A DNA stretch of 9,364 nt, taken from Paludibacter sp. (GTDB taxonomy: Bacteria > Bacteroidota > Bacteroidia > Bacteroidales > Paludibacteraceae). Within the stretch, counting starts at the first letter, position 1; every line of letters starts with the position of its first letter. Positions 1 through 7,043 of the stretch are shown here, in pieces. The stretch lies in the NCBI GenBank assembly GCA_031284665.1, contig JAITXR010000225.1:1-9364 (forward strand). Reading direction: 5' to 3'. A program made the translations under genes and the position numbers. The notes under the pieces are model-generated. The model saw nothing but the letters and a program-made list of their open reading frames with translations. It was not told where the DNA came from and made no database searches.

Positions 1-32
1 CATATAAAAGAGCGCTTGCGCTTAATAAATAA

Positions 33-56
33 ACAAGAAGACAGAAAGGCAGAAAG
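33..56. repeat. Short tandem array, 8-nt period, three units
   Basis: Three consecutive octamers can be read: ACAAGAAG (33-40), ACAGAAAG (41-48) and GCAGAAAG (49-56). On the minus strand they read CTTTCTGC, CTTTCTGT, CTTCTTGT. The same style of octamer recurs at 6371-6402 and 6619-6650, where GCAAGAAG differs from ACAAGAAG by one base. The array is non-coding. Confidence 0.65.
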
Positions 57-152
57 GCATTTTTTTTATTTACGTCATTTCTTTTTATTTAAATTTTTTT
101 ATCCACTACTCGCAATGACAGGCTGCTTACGTGCTTCTTGATTAATTTCTAC

Positions 153-222
153 ATTTCTTATTTTCTTATTTTCTTAATTTCTTAATTTCTTAATTTGCAC
201 ATTTGCACATTGTTTATTGTTT
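153..222. repeat. Tandem array switching from 8-nt to 7-nt units
   Basis: The array divides without gaps into ATTTCTTA (153-160), TTTTCTTA twice (161-176), ATTTCTTA twice (177-192), ATTTGCAC twice (193-208) and ATTGTTT twice (209-222). The period therefore changes from eight to seven bases while the ATT start is kept. The same units, in the same general order, recur at 7044-7120 on the far side of the operon. No spacers or flanking genes suggest a CRISPR. The array lies about 65-135 nt past the transporter stop codon. Confidence 0.85.
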
Positions 223-256
223 ATTCTATTTTTATGACAATGAAGACTATTTGAGT

Positions 257-290
257 ATTAACCATTAATCATTAATCATTAACCATTAAA
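257..290. repeat. Heptamer array ATTAAYC overlapping the end of the SusC-like gene
   Basis: The units are ATTAACC (257-263), ATTAATC (264-270), ATTAATC (271-277), ATTAACC (278-284) and a partial ATTAAA (285-290). The stop codon of the minus-strand transporter gene (TTA on the plus strand, 286-288) lies inside the last, partial unit. The array therefore begins exactly at the end of the reading frame. ATTAATC also closes the array at 6443-6498. Confidence 0.85.
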
Positions 291-3200
291 AAGATACATT
301 CGCTCCCAGCGTAAAAGTCTTTGGTACAGGGGCGCGTGAGTAATCTCTACCCGGATTGCTGCCACTTAATCCCACTTCGGGATCTTGACCGGTATAATTT
401 GTCCAAACAGCAAGATTATTTATAGTTGCATAAACATACAATTCGGTTAAATGAAATTGCGAAAGCCATTGCCGTTTGAAGTTGTAGCGCACAGTTAGCG
501 ATTTCCAACGCAGGAATGAGCCATCTTCCACAAAGCGGTCGGAGGCGAGCCAATTCCAATTGCTGCTGCCATACATAGCACGTGGCAAAAGTCCTGCGGG
601 TGCGTCAGTCGGGGTGTCGTAATCGTGCCGCCAACGCCGAAGTACTGCCGTACTTTGATTGTTGTAACCAGCCATATTTTCGAGTTCCATCCGAGTCATA
701 TTAATCACATCGTTGCCGTAGCGGAAAAAGAATACTGTGTTGAATGTAAGTTGTTTCCAACGTATCGAAGGGGTAATACCGCCCGTAAACAAAGGATTAT
801 AGTCGCCCAGCCACACAATATCCTGATAATTAATGTTTCCATCCTTGTTAATATCTTGGTAGCGAGCATCTCCCGGCTGGAAAGTATATTGAATTGTGGG
901 ATAACCAAATTGCAAGTACACAGGCACGGTTTGACCTTGTTCGTTGATGGAATAAATTTTATTTCCTTTTTTGTCCAATGCAATTGTTTGGTCAAGGTTA
1001 AGCAAAACTCCATTATATTTATAGCCATAGAACGAGCCTACCGGTTGCCCTAATTCTACGCGGCTGAGGTAATCGCCTTGTTTATCCCAAGTTCCTGAGT
1101 ACATATCTTTGTATTCCGAAATTTCGGTAATACGGTTTTCGTTTCGAGCAAGGTTAAAAGTAAGGTTTACATTCCAATCTTTGTTTTTGTAAACATTGTA
1201 TGCCACACTTATTTCCCAACCGCGATTTTCGATTGTTCCAAAGTTCAAATCCATAGTCGAAAATCCTGAATTTGACGGAATTGTAACATTGTCGAGGAAT
1301 TGATTTTTTGTGTTTCTGGTATAATATTCGGCTTCGATATTGAGTTTATAGTCAAAAGCCACAAAATTAATACCGTAGTTGGATTGATGCGAACTTTCCC
1401 AACGCAGTTCGCGCAATTCGAGATTCGACGGATAGGTTGCCGTCTCGCCGGCATAAGTCCAACTGTAAGTTTTGTATTGATTGTAGAACGAATAGTCATC
1501 TCTTGGTGCTTTACCCGATATACCCCACGAATAGCGAAGTGAAAAATCGTCGAGCCATTTCCAATTTTTGAAAATCGCTTCGCCCGATACGCGATAACGT
1601 GCCGATAGCGAAGGGAAAAGTCCAAATCGGTAATTTTTTCCAAATCGAGAATCGCCATTCAGGTTTAAGTTTCCATATACGGTGTAGCGGTCGAGTAAGG
1701 TATAATTTACATTTACATAAGTTGCCATTGTACGTTGCTGTCCACTGCCCGATGCAGGCAAAACCAAACCTTCGGGATATGTTCGCGCAGGAATTGATGG
1801 GTCTTGCAATAATGGATTTGCAAGATTGCTTGCTCCTGATTGAAACGAATAACTTGTTCTGTCGTAAGTATTTAACCCTATCAAAGTAATTAGTCGATGT
1901 TTGTAACTGTCGGCAAAAACTCCTTTTGTTGGGGTGTAATATAATTTATTAAATGTCTGAATTGTAAACGATTCAGCATCTGCATCCGACGTCGCATTGG
2001 CGCGGTTATCGGTTTGCGAAAGTCCGGTTGCCGAAATTGGCAGGAATTTTTTGCGTTTGTCGTTTGATATTTGAAACGAAACATCGAAAGTATAACGCCA
2101 TTCGTCGGCAGGACGATAAATAAGCGATAATTTTGGTAAAATACTTTCGCTCGTTATGTCGAAACGCCCATCAAGAGCCATTGCTAACGGATTGAAAACC
2201 GAAGGATAATTTCCTTGAATGTTGTTCACAGGAGTAAAATAATTGGGTGTTAAATGTCCAAATTCATCATATTGATAAATACTTTGGTTTGGCATTTTAG
2301 TATATGCGTGTGAACGGACATCAGAATTTTCATTTCCTGTTGGCACATAATTTTTTTGTGTCGTTGAGTGAGTATATGCCATATCTGCTTTGAAACTCAG
2401 GCGGTCGGACACCACGTAGTCCAAGTTCATACGGGCGTTTATACGTTGAAATCCTGTTTCGATAGTATTTCCCTTATCATCGTAGTAACCTGCTGAAAAT
2501 GAGTAACGTACTTTCTGACTTCCACCTCTTACCGATACGTTGTAGTCCTGCACCCAGCCTGTTTGACTGACGGCATTAACCCAATCGGTATTTTGCGAAT
2601 AGTTGTAATAATAATAAGGATTGTTCGGGTCGTAAGCCAATTCAGGATTTTGGAGCAAGTTAAATTCCAATCCGGCGTTGTGAAACGATTCGAGGAGCAT
2701 TGTGGAATATTGATTACCGTTGAGGCGGGGAATTGAACTTGGCATCGGTTTGTAACTTTGCGCCACACGCAACGACACTGTGGGCGGAGCGATACTACCG
2801 CGTATTGTGGTAATTTGCAGTACGCCGTTTGCAGCCTTCGACCCCCAAATAGCATTGGCGGCAGCATCTTTTAGTACTACGATTTCTTTAATATCGCTTG
2901 GTGCTACGTTGAGCAGTTGCGAAAATTCTTCCTCCGTGGCAGTGCTTAAATCGAAGTTTGCACCGATTGATGTTTCGAGTGGAATTCCATCTACAACTAT
3001 AAGAGGTTGATTATCACCATTAAGTGAGGTTATTCCGCGAATACGGATTGACATCCCGCTACCCGGGTCGCCGGCATTGGCTACAATATCCACGCCTGCC
3101 ATTCGCCCCTGCATTGCCTCGTCGATTGAGGCTACTTGCAAATCGGCAATATCTTCGGACGACAAACGGCTGATTGCCATCGAAATATCGCGCTCCTCAA

Positions 3201-3591
3201 TATCCATATTTCCAACGCTTTGTTTGGCTTTGGCACTTACTACTATTTCTTGCAGGCTGCTCGATTCTTGTAAACTTACTTTTATTGCGGTATTTTCGCC
3301 GATGGTTATTTCATATTTTTTGTATCCGACGTAACTTATTACAAGTTTGTTCTTTTTATCGGAAATGTAGATGCTGAAATTTCCATCGAGATTGGTAATA
3401 GCACTTGCTACAACTCGATTATCGGCGTTTGTTTCCATAATGGTGGCACCAATAACCGGCTGTTTATCTTCAGCCGAAACTACTGTTCCGCGTACCAATA
3501 TTTTTGCTTGCTGTTGTGCCATATTTGCTACGGGGTGGCACAAAATCAGCAATAATACTACAATTTTGCCTATGTTAAATAAGTATTTCAT
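286..3591 (-). CDS. SusC/RagA-family TonB-linked outer-membrane transporter
   Basis: This 1101-residue protein has the full SusC-like layout. Residues 1-25 are a signal peptide with a hydrophobic core (VVLLLIL), probably cleaved after VANMA. Residues about 32-118 form a carboxypeptidase-D regulatory-like beta-sandwich (GTVVSAEDKQPVIGATI, then VISYVGYK). EIVVSA at 115-120 fits a TonB box. The plug spans about 140-266, with IRIRGITSLNG, PLIVVDGIP and the family signature VVLKDAAANAIWGSKAANG (238-256). The remainder is a 22-strand-type barrel ending in a terminal phenylalanine (NVSF), as outer-membrane barrels do. A DINKDGNINYQD loop (913-924) matches the calcium-binding-like loop common in these proteins. 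Family members import glycans, peptides or other large nutrients using TonB energy, usually beneath a SusD lid. Here the upstream partner is a FAS1 lipoprotein 19 nt away, almost certainly cotranscribed. The chosen ATG is preceded by an A-rich leader. The substrate cannot be deduced. Confidence 0.95.
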   Translation of the reverse strand: MKYLFNIGKIVVLLLILCHPVANMAQQQAKILVRGTVVSAEDKQPVIGATIMETNADNRVVASAITNLDGNFSIYISDKKNKLVISYVGYKKYEITIGENTAIKVSLQESSSLQEIVVSAKAKQSVGNMDIEERDISMAISRLSSEDIADLQVASIDEAMQGRMAGVDIVANAGDPGSGMSIRIRGITSLNGDNQPLIVVDGIPLETSIGANFDLSTATEEEFSQLLNVAPSDIKEIVVLKDAAANAIWGSKAANGVLQITTIRGSIAPPTVSLRVAQSYKPMPSSIPRLNGNQYSTMLLESFHNAGLEFNLLQNPELAYDPNNPYYYYNYSQNTDWVNAVSQTGWVQDYNVSVRGGSQKVRYSFSAGYYDDKGNTIETGFQRINARMNLDYVVSDRLSFKADMAYTHSTTQKNYVPTGNENSDVRSHAYTKMPNQSIYQYDEFGHLTPNYFTPVNNIQGNYPSVFNPLAMALDGRFDITSESILPKLSLIYRPADEWRYTFDVSFQISNDKRKKFLPISATGLSQTDNRANATSDADAESFTIQTFNKLYYTPTKGVFADSYKHRLITLIGLNTYDRTSYSFQSGASNLANPLLQDPSIPARTYPEGLVLPASGSGQQRTMATYVNVNYTLLDRYTVYGNLNLNGDSRFGKNYRFGLFPSLSARYRVSGEAIFKNWKWLDDFSLRYSWGISGKAPRDDYSFYNQYKTYSWTYAGETATYPSNLELRELRWESSHQSNYGINFVAFDYKLNIEAEYYTRNTKNQFLDNVTIPSNSGFSTMDLNFGTIENRGWEISVAYNVYKNKDWNVNLTFNLARNENRITEISEYKDMYSGTWDKQGDYLSRVELGQPVGSFYGYKYNGVLLNLDQTIALDKKGNKIYSINEQGQTVPVYLQFGYPTIQYTFQPGDARYQDINKDGNINYQDIVWLGDYNPLFTGGITPSIRWKQLTFNTVFFFRYGNDVINMTRMELENMAGYNNQSTAVLRRWRHDYDTPTDAPAGLLPRAMYGSSNWNWLASDRFVEDGSFLRWKSLTVRYNFKRQWLSQFHLTELYVYATINNLAVWTNYTGQDPEVGLSGSNPGRDYSRAPVPKTFTLGANVSF

Positions 3592-3610
3592 TTTTATTTA
3601 TTTTGTGTTA

Positions 3611-6175
3611 TCAAGGATTCGATAATTTAAATGTAAAGTATTGATTTACCTCGTGAATTACAGCACGACAAGCAATACGGTTGCTACGAAAATTGTTTGG
3701 AATCGACGAGCCGACAACTATTCCTCTTTGGATTCGCATTGTACCCGACGAGCCTCCTGTTACAACCGTTTTACCGCTTGGATTAACTATATTACGAGGC
3801 GCAAAATTTATTAGCGATGCTGTCGTTCCTGACCACGATTTTGTAATTTCGACAAGAGTTGCCGCATTTGTAATTTCAAGTTTTTCGTTGGTTATTTTCA
3901 GCAGAGTAGGTAGCAATGTCTTGTTTACCGATACCGGATTTACAGGATAAATAAAGTGCAAACCATCGTCGGGCAAGGCGGCACCGAGCAAAATATGCGA
4001 GTTCACAAAATTTGTGATTTGTGCCAAATTTTCGGCTGTGCCTGCTAAATCCTCAGTAGAAGTGGTGTTGCCAAGCGAGTCTTTAACATATGCAGTAATT
4101 TTGTCGAGTGCCACAATTACTCCGGCTGCAACTGCCTGATTCATAGCCGTATTATTAGGTATTAATATGGTATAATAATTATCGGGTTTGATACCTGCAA
4201 GGTCGTCGGAATCTCCATTTTTAAGGCTGCGTTCCAAATAGTCGATAAACATTTTCATATTCGGGTTTTGCTGACGGGCGCGTGAAAGATACTGCCAAAT
4301 AGTAAGGTCATTAAAGCGAGCGTCGTCAATTCCTGTTTGGCGCGGAGCATAATCCAGCAAGCGGTCAACGTTAAAAATCTGTCCGTTGTTGTATTCGCCT
4401 TCAAGCGGGCTTAAAGTGGCGTAAGTATCGTCCTCGATATTGCCGGCTGCCTGCAACTGATTGTTCTTATGCCGTACCACATCGCCCGACAAAGTGTTAA
4501 TAAACCTCCAACCGGAGTAATTGCTGATTGCCGGAAGATTATCAAAACTTGTAATTTCAGAATTTACTTCATTGTTGGCAATGCCGGGGAAAATATGCAT
4601 TCTTATTAGACGTTGCAGGCGAGCGTTGACCGGTGTTCCGGTAGTAGAAGGCATATTATCGTTAACAAAATTCTGATTTATGGCATCAAAGCGGAAACCG
4701 TCGGCAGCAAGAAATTCATCCGGATAATTTAATAAAGTATAGCGTTCCGAGATATTTCCATTGAGTACACATTTCATTATATCTTCGCGCAAACCGTTGA
4801 TAAAGAACGATTTATATGCTTGATTGAGCAATGTATGGGCAGGATTAACAAAAATTTCGCTGTACACGGTTTCAAAAAATCTACTTTTAATAACGTGGTC
4901 GATGCTGAAAAGAAAGCCGTTGCTGGCTATTTTTTTGTCGATAATTCCGTCCGAAGTAAACTCGTTGCCGTAAGTCCCCTGTCCGTTCAAATATTCGCCG
5001 GTATAGTTTTGACTACCCTTGTAATAACCCGACCACACAAGCCCTTCGGTCATTTGAGCATTGAGCAGCGTTGTAATTATTTCGTCGGGTAATTGGGCTG
5101 TCGAACTGTAATATTTAAGGAGTTTTTGCTGTATGTAAGTTGTCAACACATCGTTTTTTGGAATAAACATTGTGTTGCCCGACGATTCGGAATTAACACT
5201 TCCGGTAGCGGGGTCGATTATGTTTTCGCAATTCGGCGAAAAGGCAAGGTTGCCGCCGGTATAGGTTTTCATATATACTTCGTCGATATTTTTGCCCGGA
5301 AGTATTTTTTTGAAATATTCAAGTATCTCGTTGCTGTAAATGCTCAAAGCGGTATATTGCTTATATTTATCGAGCAACGATTTGAACACCGTGTATTCGG
5401 GATTTTGCAGCAGTTTTTCCAAATTCGGCAATGGCTCGTTAACGCTCGAAACTTCGTGAACAATACCATTTTCGGCTGCCATATTGCTTGTAACTATACT
5501 GCCCGCTTGCACATTGAAACCTGTGTATTCGGAGTTTGGATAAAACAGTTTGTAATCGGCGGCTGTGAGTGGTGTGTCGAATGAATTGAAGTAATTATTT
5601 GTAAAAACAGGCAAGTATTTGTAATTTTGCTCTGCAAGACGTATCTGATAATTATTTGTTGATGTATAATACGATAAACCATTCTGTGTGCCATCAAAAA
5701 CCCACGCATTATTGTACTCGCTATCCTGATAAGGCAATGCATAAAGTGCAGTTTTGCGTTTGTAAGCACCCGGTTCGTAGAGCGTGCCAAGCATTTTGTC
5801 GCCCAAATGCTCTGCCGTCCATTTATTGTAAACAATCGAATAGGCAACTAATTGTTTCACATCCTCCTCCGGAATATCGGCAACCGACTGATAGCCTTTT
5901 TGCTGCAAATACTGCTTAAACGCAGCATCGTTAGGAGCAAAAACGCTGTAATAACCGGCACCTTTAAGCACTTTTTCGTATTCGGTGCGCTGAACGCATT
6001 GTAAATAATTGGTAAAATTGCCCTTGTCTTCCAAAACTTGGTAGATAGGTTGTTCGAGCCAATCGGGACGCTCGTAGTACTTTTCTTTTTCGTCGTTGCA
6101 TTGTACCAGCACAGATGCCAATAGCACAACCAACAAAGAAGGAAGGATGAATTTCATTCCTGTTTTGTTTCTCAT
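3611..6175 (-). CDS. Fasciclin (FAS1) repeat lipoprotein, four domains
   Basis: I place the start at 6175 (MRNKTGMKF), giving 854 residues; MKF at 6157 is the alternative. The frame is open further upstream to 6304, but that extension is A/T-rich and low in complexity, and it would bury the signal peptide. A hydrophobic segment (about 8-24) leads to LVQC, with the candidate lipidated cysteine at 26, followed by NDEKEK. That acidic stretch resembles a Bacteroidota surface-export signal. Four FAS1-like units can be traced: about 40-248 (YYSVFAPNDAAF; NGIVHEVSSV), about 249-431 (NTMFIPKNDVL; FLFSIDHVI), about 444-610 (HTLLNQAYKSF; NGQIFNVDRLL) and about 625-846 (YYTILIPNNTAM; CRAVIHEVNQYF). FAS1 domains are usually adhesion or binding modules and have no catalytic centre here. 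As first gene of the operon it may act as a surface binding partner of the SusC-like channel. That role is inference. Confidence 0.9.
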   Translation of the reverse strand: MRNKTGMKFILPSLLVVLLASVLVQCNDEKEKYYERPDWLEQPIYQVLEDKGNFTNYLQCVQRTEYEKVLKGAGYYSVFAPNDAAFKQYLQQKGYQSVADIPEEDVKQLVAYSIVYNKWTAEHLGDKMLGTLYEPGAYKRKTALYALPYQDSEYNNAWVFDGTQNGLSYYTSTNNYQIRLAEQNYKYLPVFTNNYFNSFDTPLTAADYKLFYPNSEYTGFNVQAGSIVTSNMAAENGIVHEVSSVNEPLPNLEKLLQNPEYTVFKSLLDKYKQYTALSIYSNEILEYFKKILPGKNIDEVYMKTYTGGNLAFSPNCENIIDPATGSVNSESSGNTMFIPKNDVLTTYIQQKLLKYYSSTAQLPDEIITTLLNAQMTEGLVWSGYYKGSQNYTGEYLNGQGTYGNEFTSDGIIDKKIASNGFLFSIDHVIKSRFFETVYSEIFVNPAHTLLNQAYKSFFINGLREDIMKCVLNGNISERYTLLNYPDEFLAADGFRFDAINQNFVNDNMPSTTGTPVNARLQRLIRMHIFPGIANNEVNSEITSFDNLPAISNYSGWRFINTLSGDVVRHKNNQLQAAGNIEDDTYATLSPLEGEYNNGQIFNVDRLLDYAPRQTGIDDARFNDLTIWQYLSRARQQNPNMKMFIDYLERSLKNGDSDDLAGIKPDNYYTILIPNNTAMNQAVAAGVIVALDKITAYVKDSLGNTTSTEDLAGTAENLAQITNFVNSHILLGAALPDDGLHFIYPVNPVSVNKTLLPTLLKITNEKLEITNAATLVEITKSWSGTTASLINFAPRNIVNPSGKTVVTGGSSGTMRIQRGIVVGSSIPNNFRSNRIACRAVIHEVNQYFTFKLSNP

Positions 6176-6232
6176 TGTATTATAACGATTTAAAGTTAAA
6201 CTGCTTTGTTTGTGTTTTTCCAAAGCACAAAG

Positions 6233-6262
6233 AAAATATAAATTTTCAAAAAAAACCACAAA
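6233..6262 (-). promoter_or_regulatory. Candidate Bacteroidota promoter for the FAS1-SusC operon
   Basis: On the minus strand a TTTG (6262-6259) is followed after 18 nt by TATATTTT (6240-6233). This is one mismatch from the Bacteroidota -7 element TAnnTTTG and one base short of the usual 19-21 spacing to the -33 TTTG. It would give a leader of roughly 50 nt before the ATG at 6175. The surrounding DNA is very A/T-rich, so a chance match is quite possible. Confidence 0.35.
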
Positions 6263-6341
6263 AACTAATTTTTTTTTATTTATTTTTAAACCGAGATGTA
6301 ACAATACAGTCGTAGTGCAGATTTTTTGAAAAGTTTGAATG

Positions 6342-6441
6342 GTTTGAATAGTTACCGAATTAGTAGTCTTTTTCGTGCTTTCGTGCCTTCGTCCTTTCGC
6401 GCATTTTATAGTTTGAAAAGTTACTTAATTAGTAGTCTTTT
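6342..6441. repeat. 31-nt direct repeat, two copies 69 nt apart
   Basis: Copies lie at 6342-6372 and 6411-6441 and agree at 28 of 31 positions. Each starts GTTTGAA and ends with AATTAGTAGTCTTTT, and the differences fall at positions 8, 15 and 16. The octamer array 6371-6402 lies mostly between the copies. A shorter relative, TTAATAGTCTTTTCGTGC, is found at 7003-7020; it matches the end of copy 1 plus the following CGTGC. The repeats are non-coding and have no terminal inverted repeats. Confidence 0.8.
6371..6402. repeat. Octamer tandem array, four units
   Basis: The units are TTTCGTGC (6371-6378), TTTCGTGC (6379-6386), CTTCGTCC (6387-6394) and TTTCGCGC (6395-6402). They belong to the same pyrimidine-rich octamer type seen on the opposite strand at 33-56 and 6619-6650. 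Confidence 0.75.
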
Positions 6442-6442
6442 C

Positions 6443-6498
6443 ATTTTACATTTTACATTTTACATTTTACATTCTACATTTTACATTTTACATTAATC
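6443..6498. repeat. Heptamer tandem array ATTTTAC, eight units
   Basis: The array reads ATTTTAC four times (6443-6470), ATTCTAC once (6471-6477), ATTTTAC twice (6478-6491) and finally ATTAATC (6492-6498). The period of seven is exact over 56 nt. The last unit is identical to the ATTAATC unit beside the SusC-like stop codon, nearly 6.2 kb away. Confidence 0.9.
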
Positions 6499-6528
6499 TG
6501 TCTTTGTTCTGTTTTTTGTCTGAACTTT

Positions 6529-6566
6529 GATTTTAATATGATTTTTAAGATTACTATGATTAAAAA
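6529..6566. repeat. Degenerate GATT-based repeat, about 9-nt period
   Basis: Units starting with GATT follow one another: GATTTTAATAT (6529-6539), GATTTTTAA (6540-6548), GATTACTAT (6549-6557) and GATTAAAAA (6558-6566). The pattern is loose and could be chance in A/T-rich DNA. It directly follows the heptamer array and has the same tandem style. Confidence 0.45.
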
Positions 6567-6618
6567 ACAGCCCCCAAACCGCCCAAATTGTCTAAAAAAA
6601 GACAAACACATTTTTTGA

Positions 6619-6650
6619 ACACAAAGACACAAAGGCAAGAAGACACAAAG
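6619..6650. repeat. Octamer tandem array ACACAAAG, four units
   Basis: The units are ACACAAAG (6619-6626), ACACAAAG (6627-6634), GCAAGAAG (6635-6642) and ACACAAAG (6643-6650). On the minus strand these read CTTTGTGT, CTTCTTGC, CTTTGTGT, CTTTGTGT, matching the style of the arrays at 33-56 and 6371-6402. Confidence 0.75.
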
Positions 6651-6676
6651 AATAGTGCTGCCCTCTAAAATACAAT

Positions 6677-6691
6677 AACTCCGTAGGAGTT
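6677..6691. repeat. Small hairpin AACTCC-GTA-GGAGTT
   Basis: A perfect six-base stem encloses a three-base GTA loop. It is the first of four inverted repeats within 170 nt. The next hairpin, at 6703-6723, has the same GTA loop. No T-run follows, so it is not an obvious intrinsic terminator. Confidence 0.7.
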
Positions 6692-6702
6692 GCCTGTGCA
6701 TA

Positions 6703-6723
6703 ACCCCGAGTGTAACTCGGGGT
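6703..6723. repeat. GC-rich hairpin, 9-bp stem with GTA loop
   Basis: ACCCCGAGT (6703-6711) pairs perfectly with ACTCGGGGT (6715-6723) around a GTA loop. The stem is much richer in G and C than the surroundings. The flanking sequence has no T-run on either strand, so a repetitive REP-like element fits better than a terminator. Confidence 0.8.
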
Positions 6724-6744
6724 AAACAACCGCAACCCGCACAA

Positions 6745-6770
6745 TAGAGACGCGATTAATCGCGTCTCTA
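6745..6770. repeat. Perfect 26-nt palindrome
   Basis: The left half TAGAGACGCGATT (6745-6757) is the exact reverse complement of the right half (6758-6770), with no loop. I recall similar TAGAGACGCG palindromes as dispersed repeats in several bacterial phyla, but I cannot verify this here. It is followed directly by CAAAACGGCAG (6771-6781), a tail also found after the next palindrome. Confidence 0.85.
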
Positions 6771-6859
6771 CAAAACGGCAGCACAACAATTACCGATTTC
6801 CCCGGTCGCACGGTATTACCCGTAGTGGCGTTGCATGCAACGCCCATGCAAAACGGCAG
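6771..6859. repeat. 11-nt direct repeat CAAAACGGCAG flanking a palindrome
   Basis: The two exact copies are at 6771-6781 and 6849-6859, and they enclose the 18-nt palindrome. This could be a target-site-like duplication around a small inserted element or a conserved part of each repeat. At 11 nt the match is unlikely to be accidental at this distance, though I have not computed a probability. Confidence 0.6.
6827..6844. repeat. Perfect 18-nt palindrome GGCGTTGCA/TGCAACGCC
   Basis: The two nine-base halves are exact reverse complements around GCATGC. After a four-base gap (CATG) comes CAAAACGGCAG (6849-6859), identical to the 11 nt that follow the palindrome at 6745-6770. The shared tail suggests that both palindromes belong to one composite or repeatedly inserted element. 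Confidence 0.8.
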
Positions 6860-7043
6860 AAAATAAATATTAATTGTTAATAAAAAAAATCTGCGTACTT
6901 TGTAATCTTGGATTGCTTCGTGAAATACCCTCGCTAATCGGCTTGCCGCTTGGTTTACCAAGAATGATGGGCTAATGTTGCTGTGTCGCATCTTGTACTG
7001 TATTAATAGTCTTTTCGTGCACCTTGTACCGTTTACCTTGTAC

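Larger units (their letters stand above)
1..285. other. A/T-rich non-coding region downstream of the SusC-like gene
   Basis: No credible gene is visible on either strand here. This stretch follows the stop of the minus-strand transporter gene, so a SusD gene would have had to start here if it were closely coupled. It holds three short tandem arrays (33-56, 153-222, 257-290), listed separately. A small GC-rich inverted repeat, AGCGC-TT-GCGCT, lies at 11-22. Read on the minus strand it is followed by CTTTT, so it could be a weak terminator about 260 nt past the stop, but the loop is very short. The word CTCGCAATGACAG at 109-121 resembles one half of a GTCATTGCGAG-type dispersed repeat that I recall from many bacterial genomes. 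This is a memory-based resemblance only. Confidence 0.7.

Noticed and set aside
11..22. Intrinsic terminator for the operon at the AGCGC/GCGCT inverted repeat
   Set aside because: The loop is only two bases (or the stem four), it lies about 260 nt past the stop codon, and the T-run on the minus strand is short. I mention it only as a weak possibility.
5093..5584. 163-residue open frame on the plus strand, antisense to the FAS1 gene
   Set aside because: It lies wholly inside a convincing gene on the other strand, has no recognisable family and no promoter. It is a shadow of that gene's codon use.
6176..6304. Upstream extension of the FAS1 lipoprotein frame to an ATG at 6304
   Set aside because: The extra 43 residues come from low-complexity A/T-rich DNA and would put the signal peptide and lipobox in the middle of the protein. 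The start at 6175 gives a normal lipoprotein N-terminus.
6443..6498. CRISPR array
   Set aside because: The units are 7 nt and directly adjacent, with no unique spacers, and no cas-like gene is present.
6677..6770. Terminators at the GC-rich hairpins
   Set aside because: No T-run follows the stems on either strand, and no gene ends nearby, since the region lies between divergent genes.
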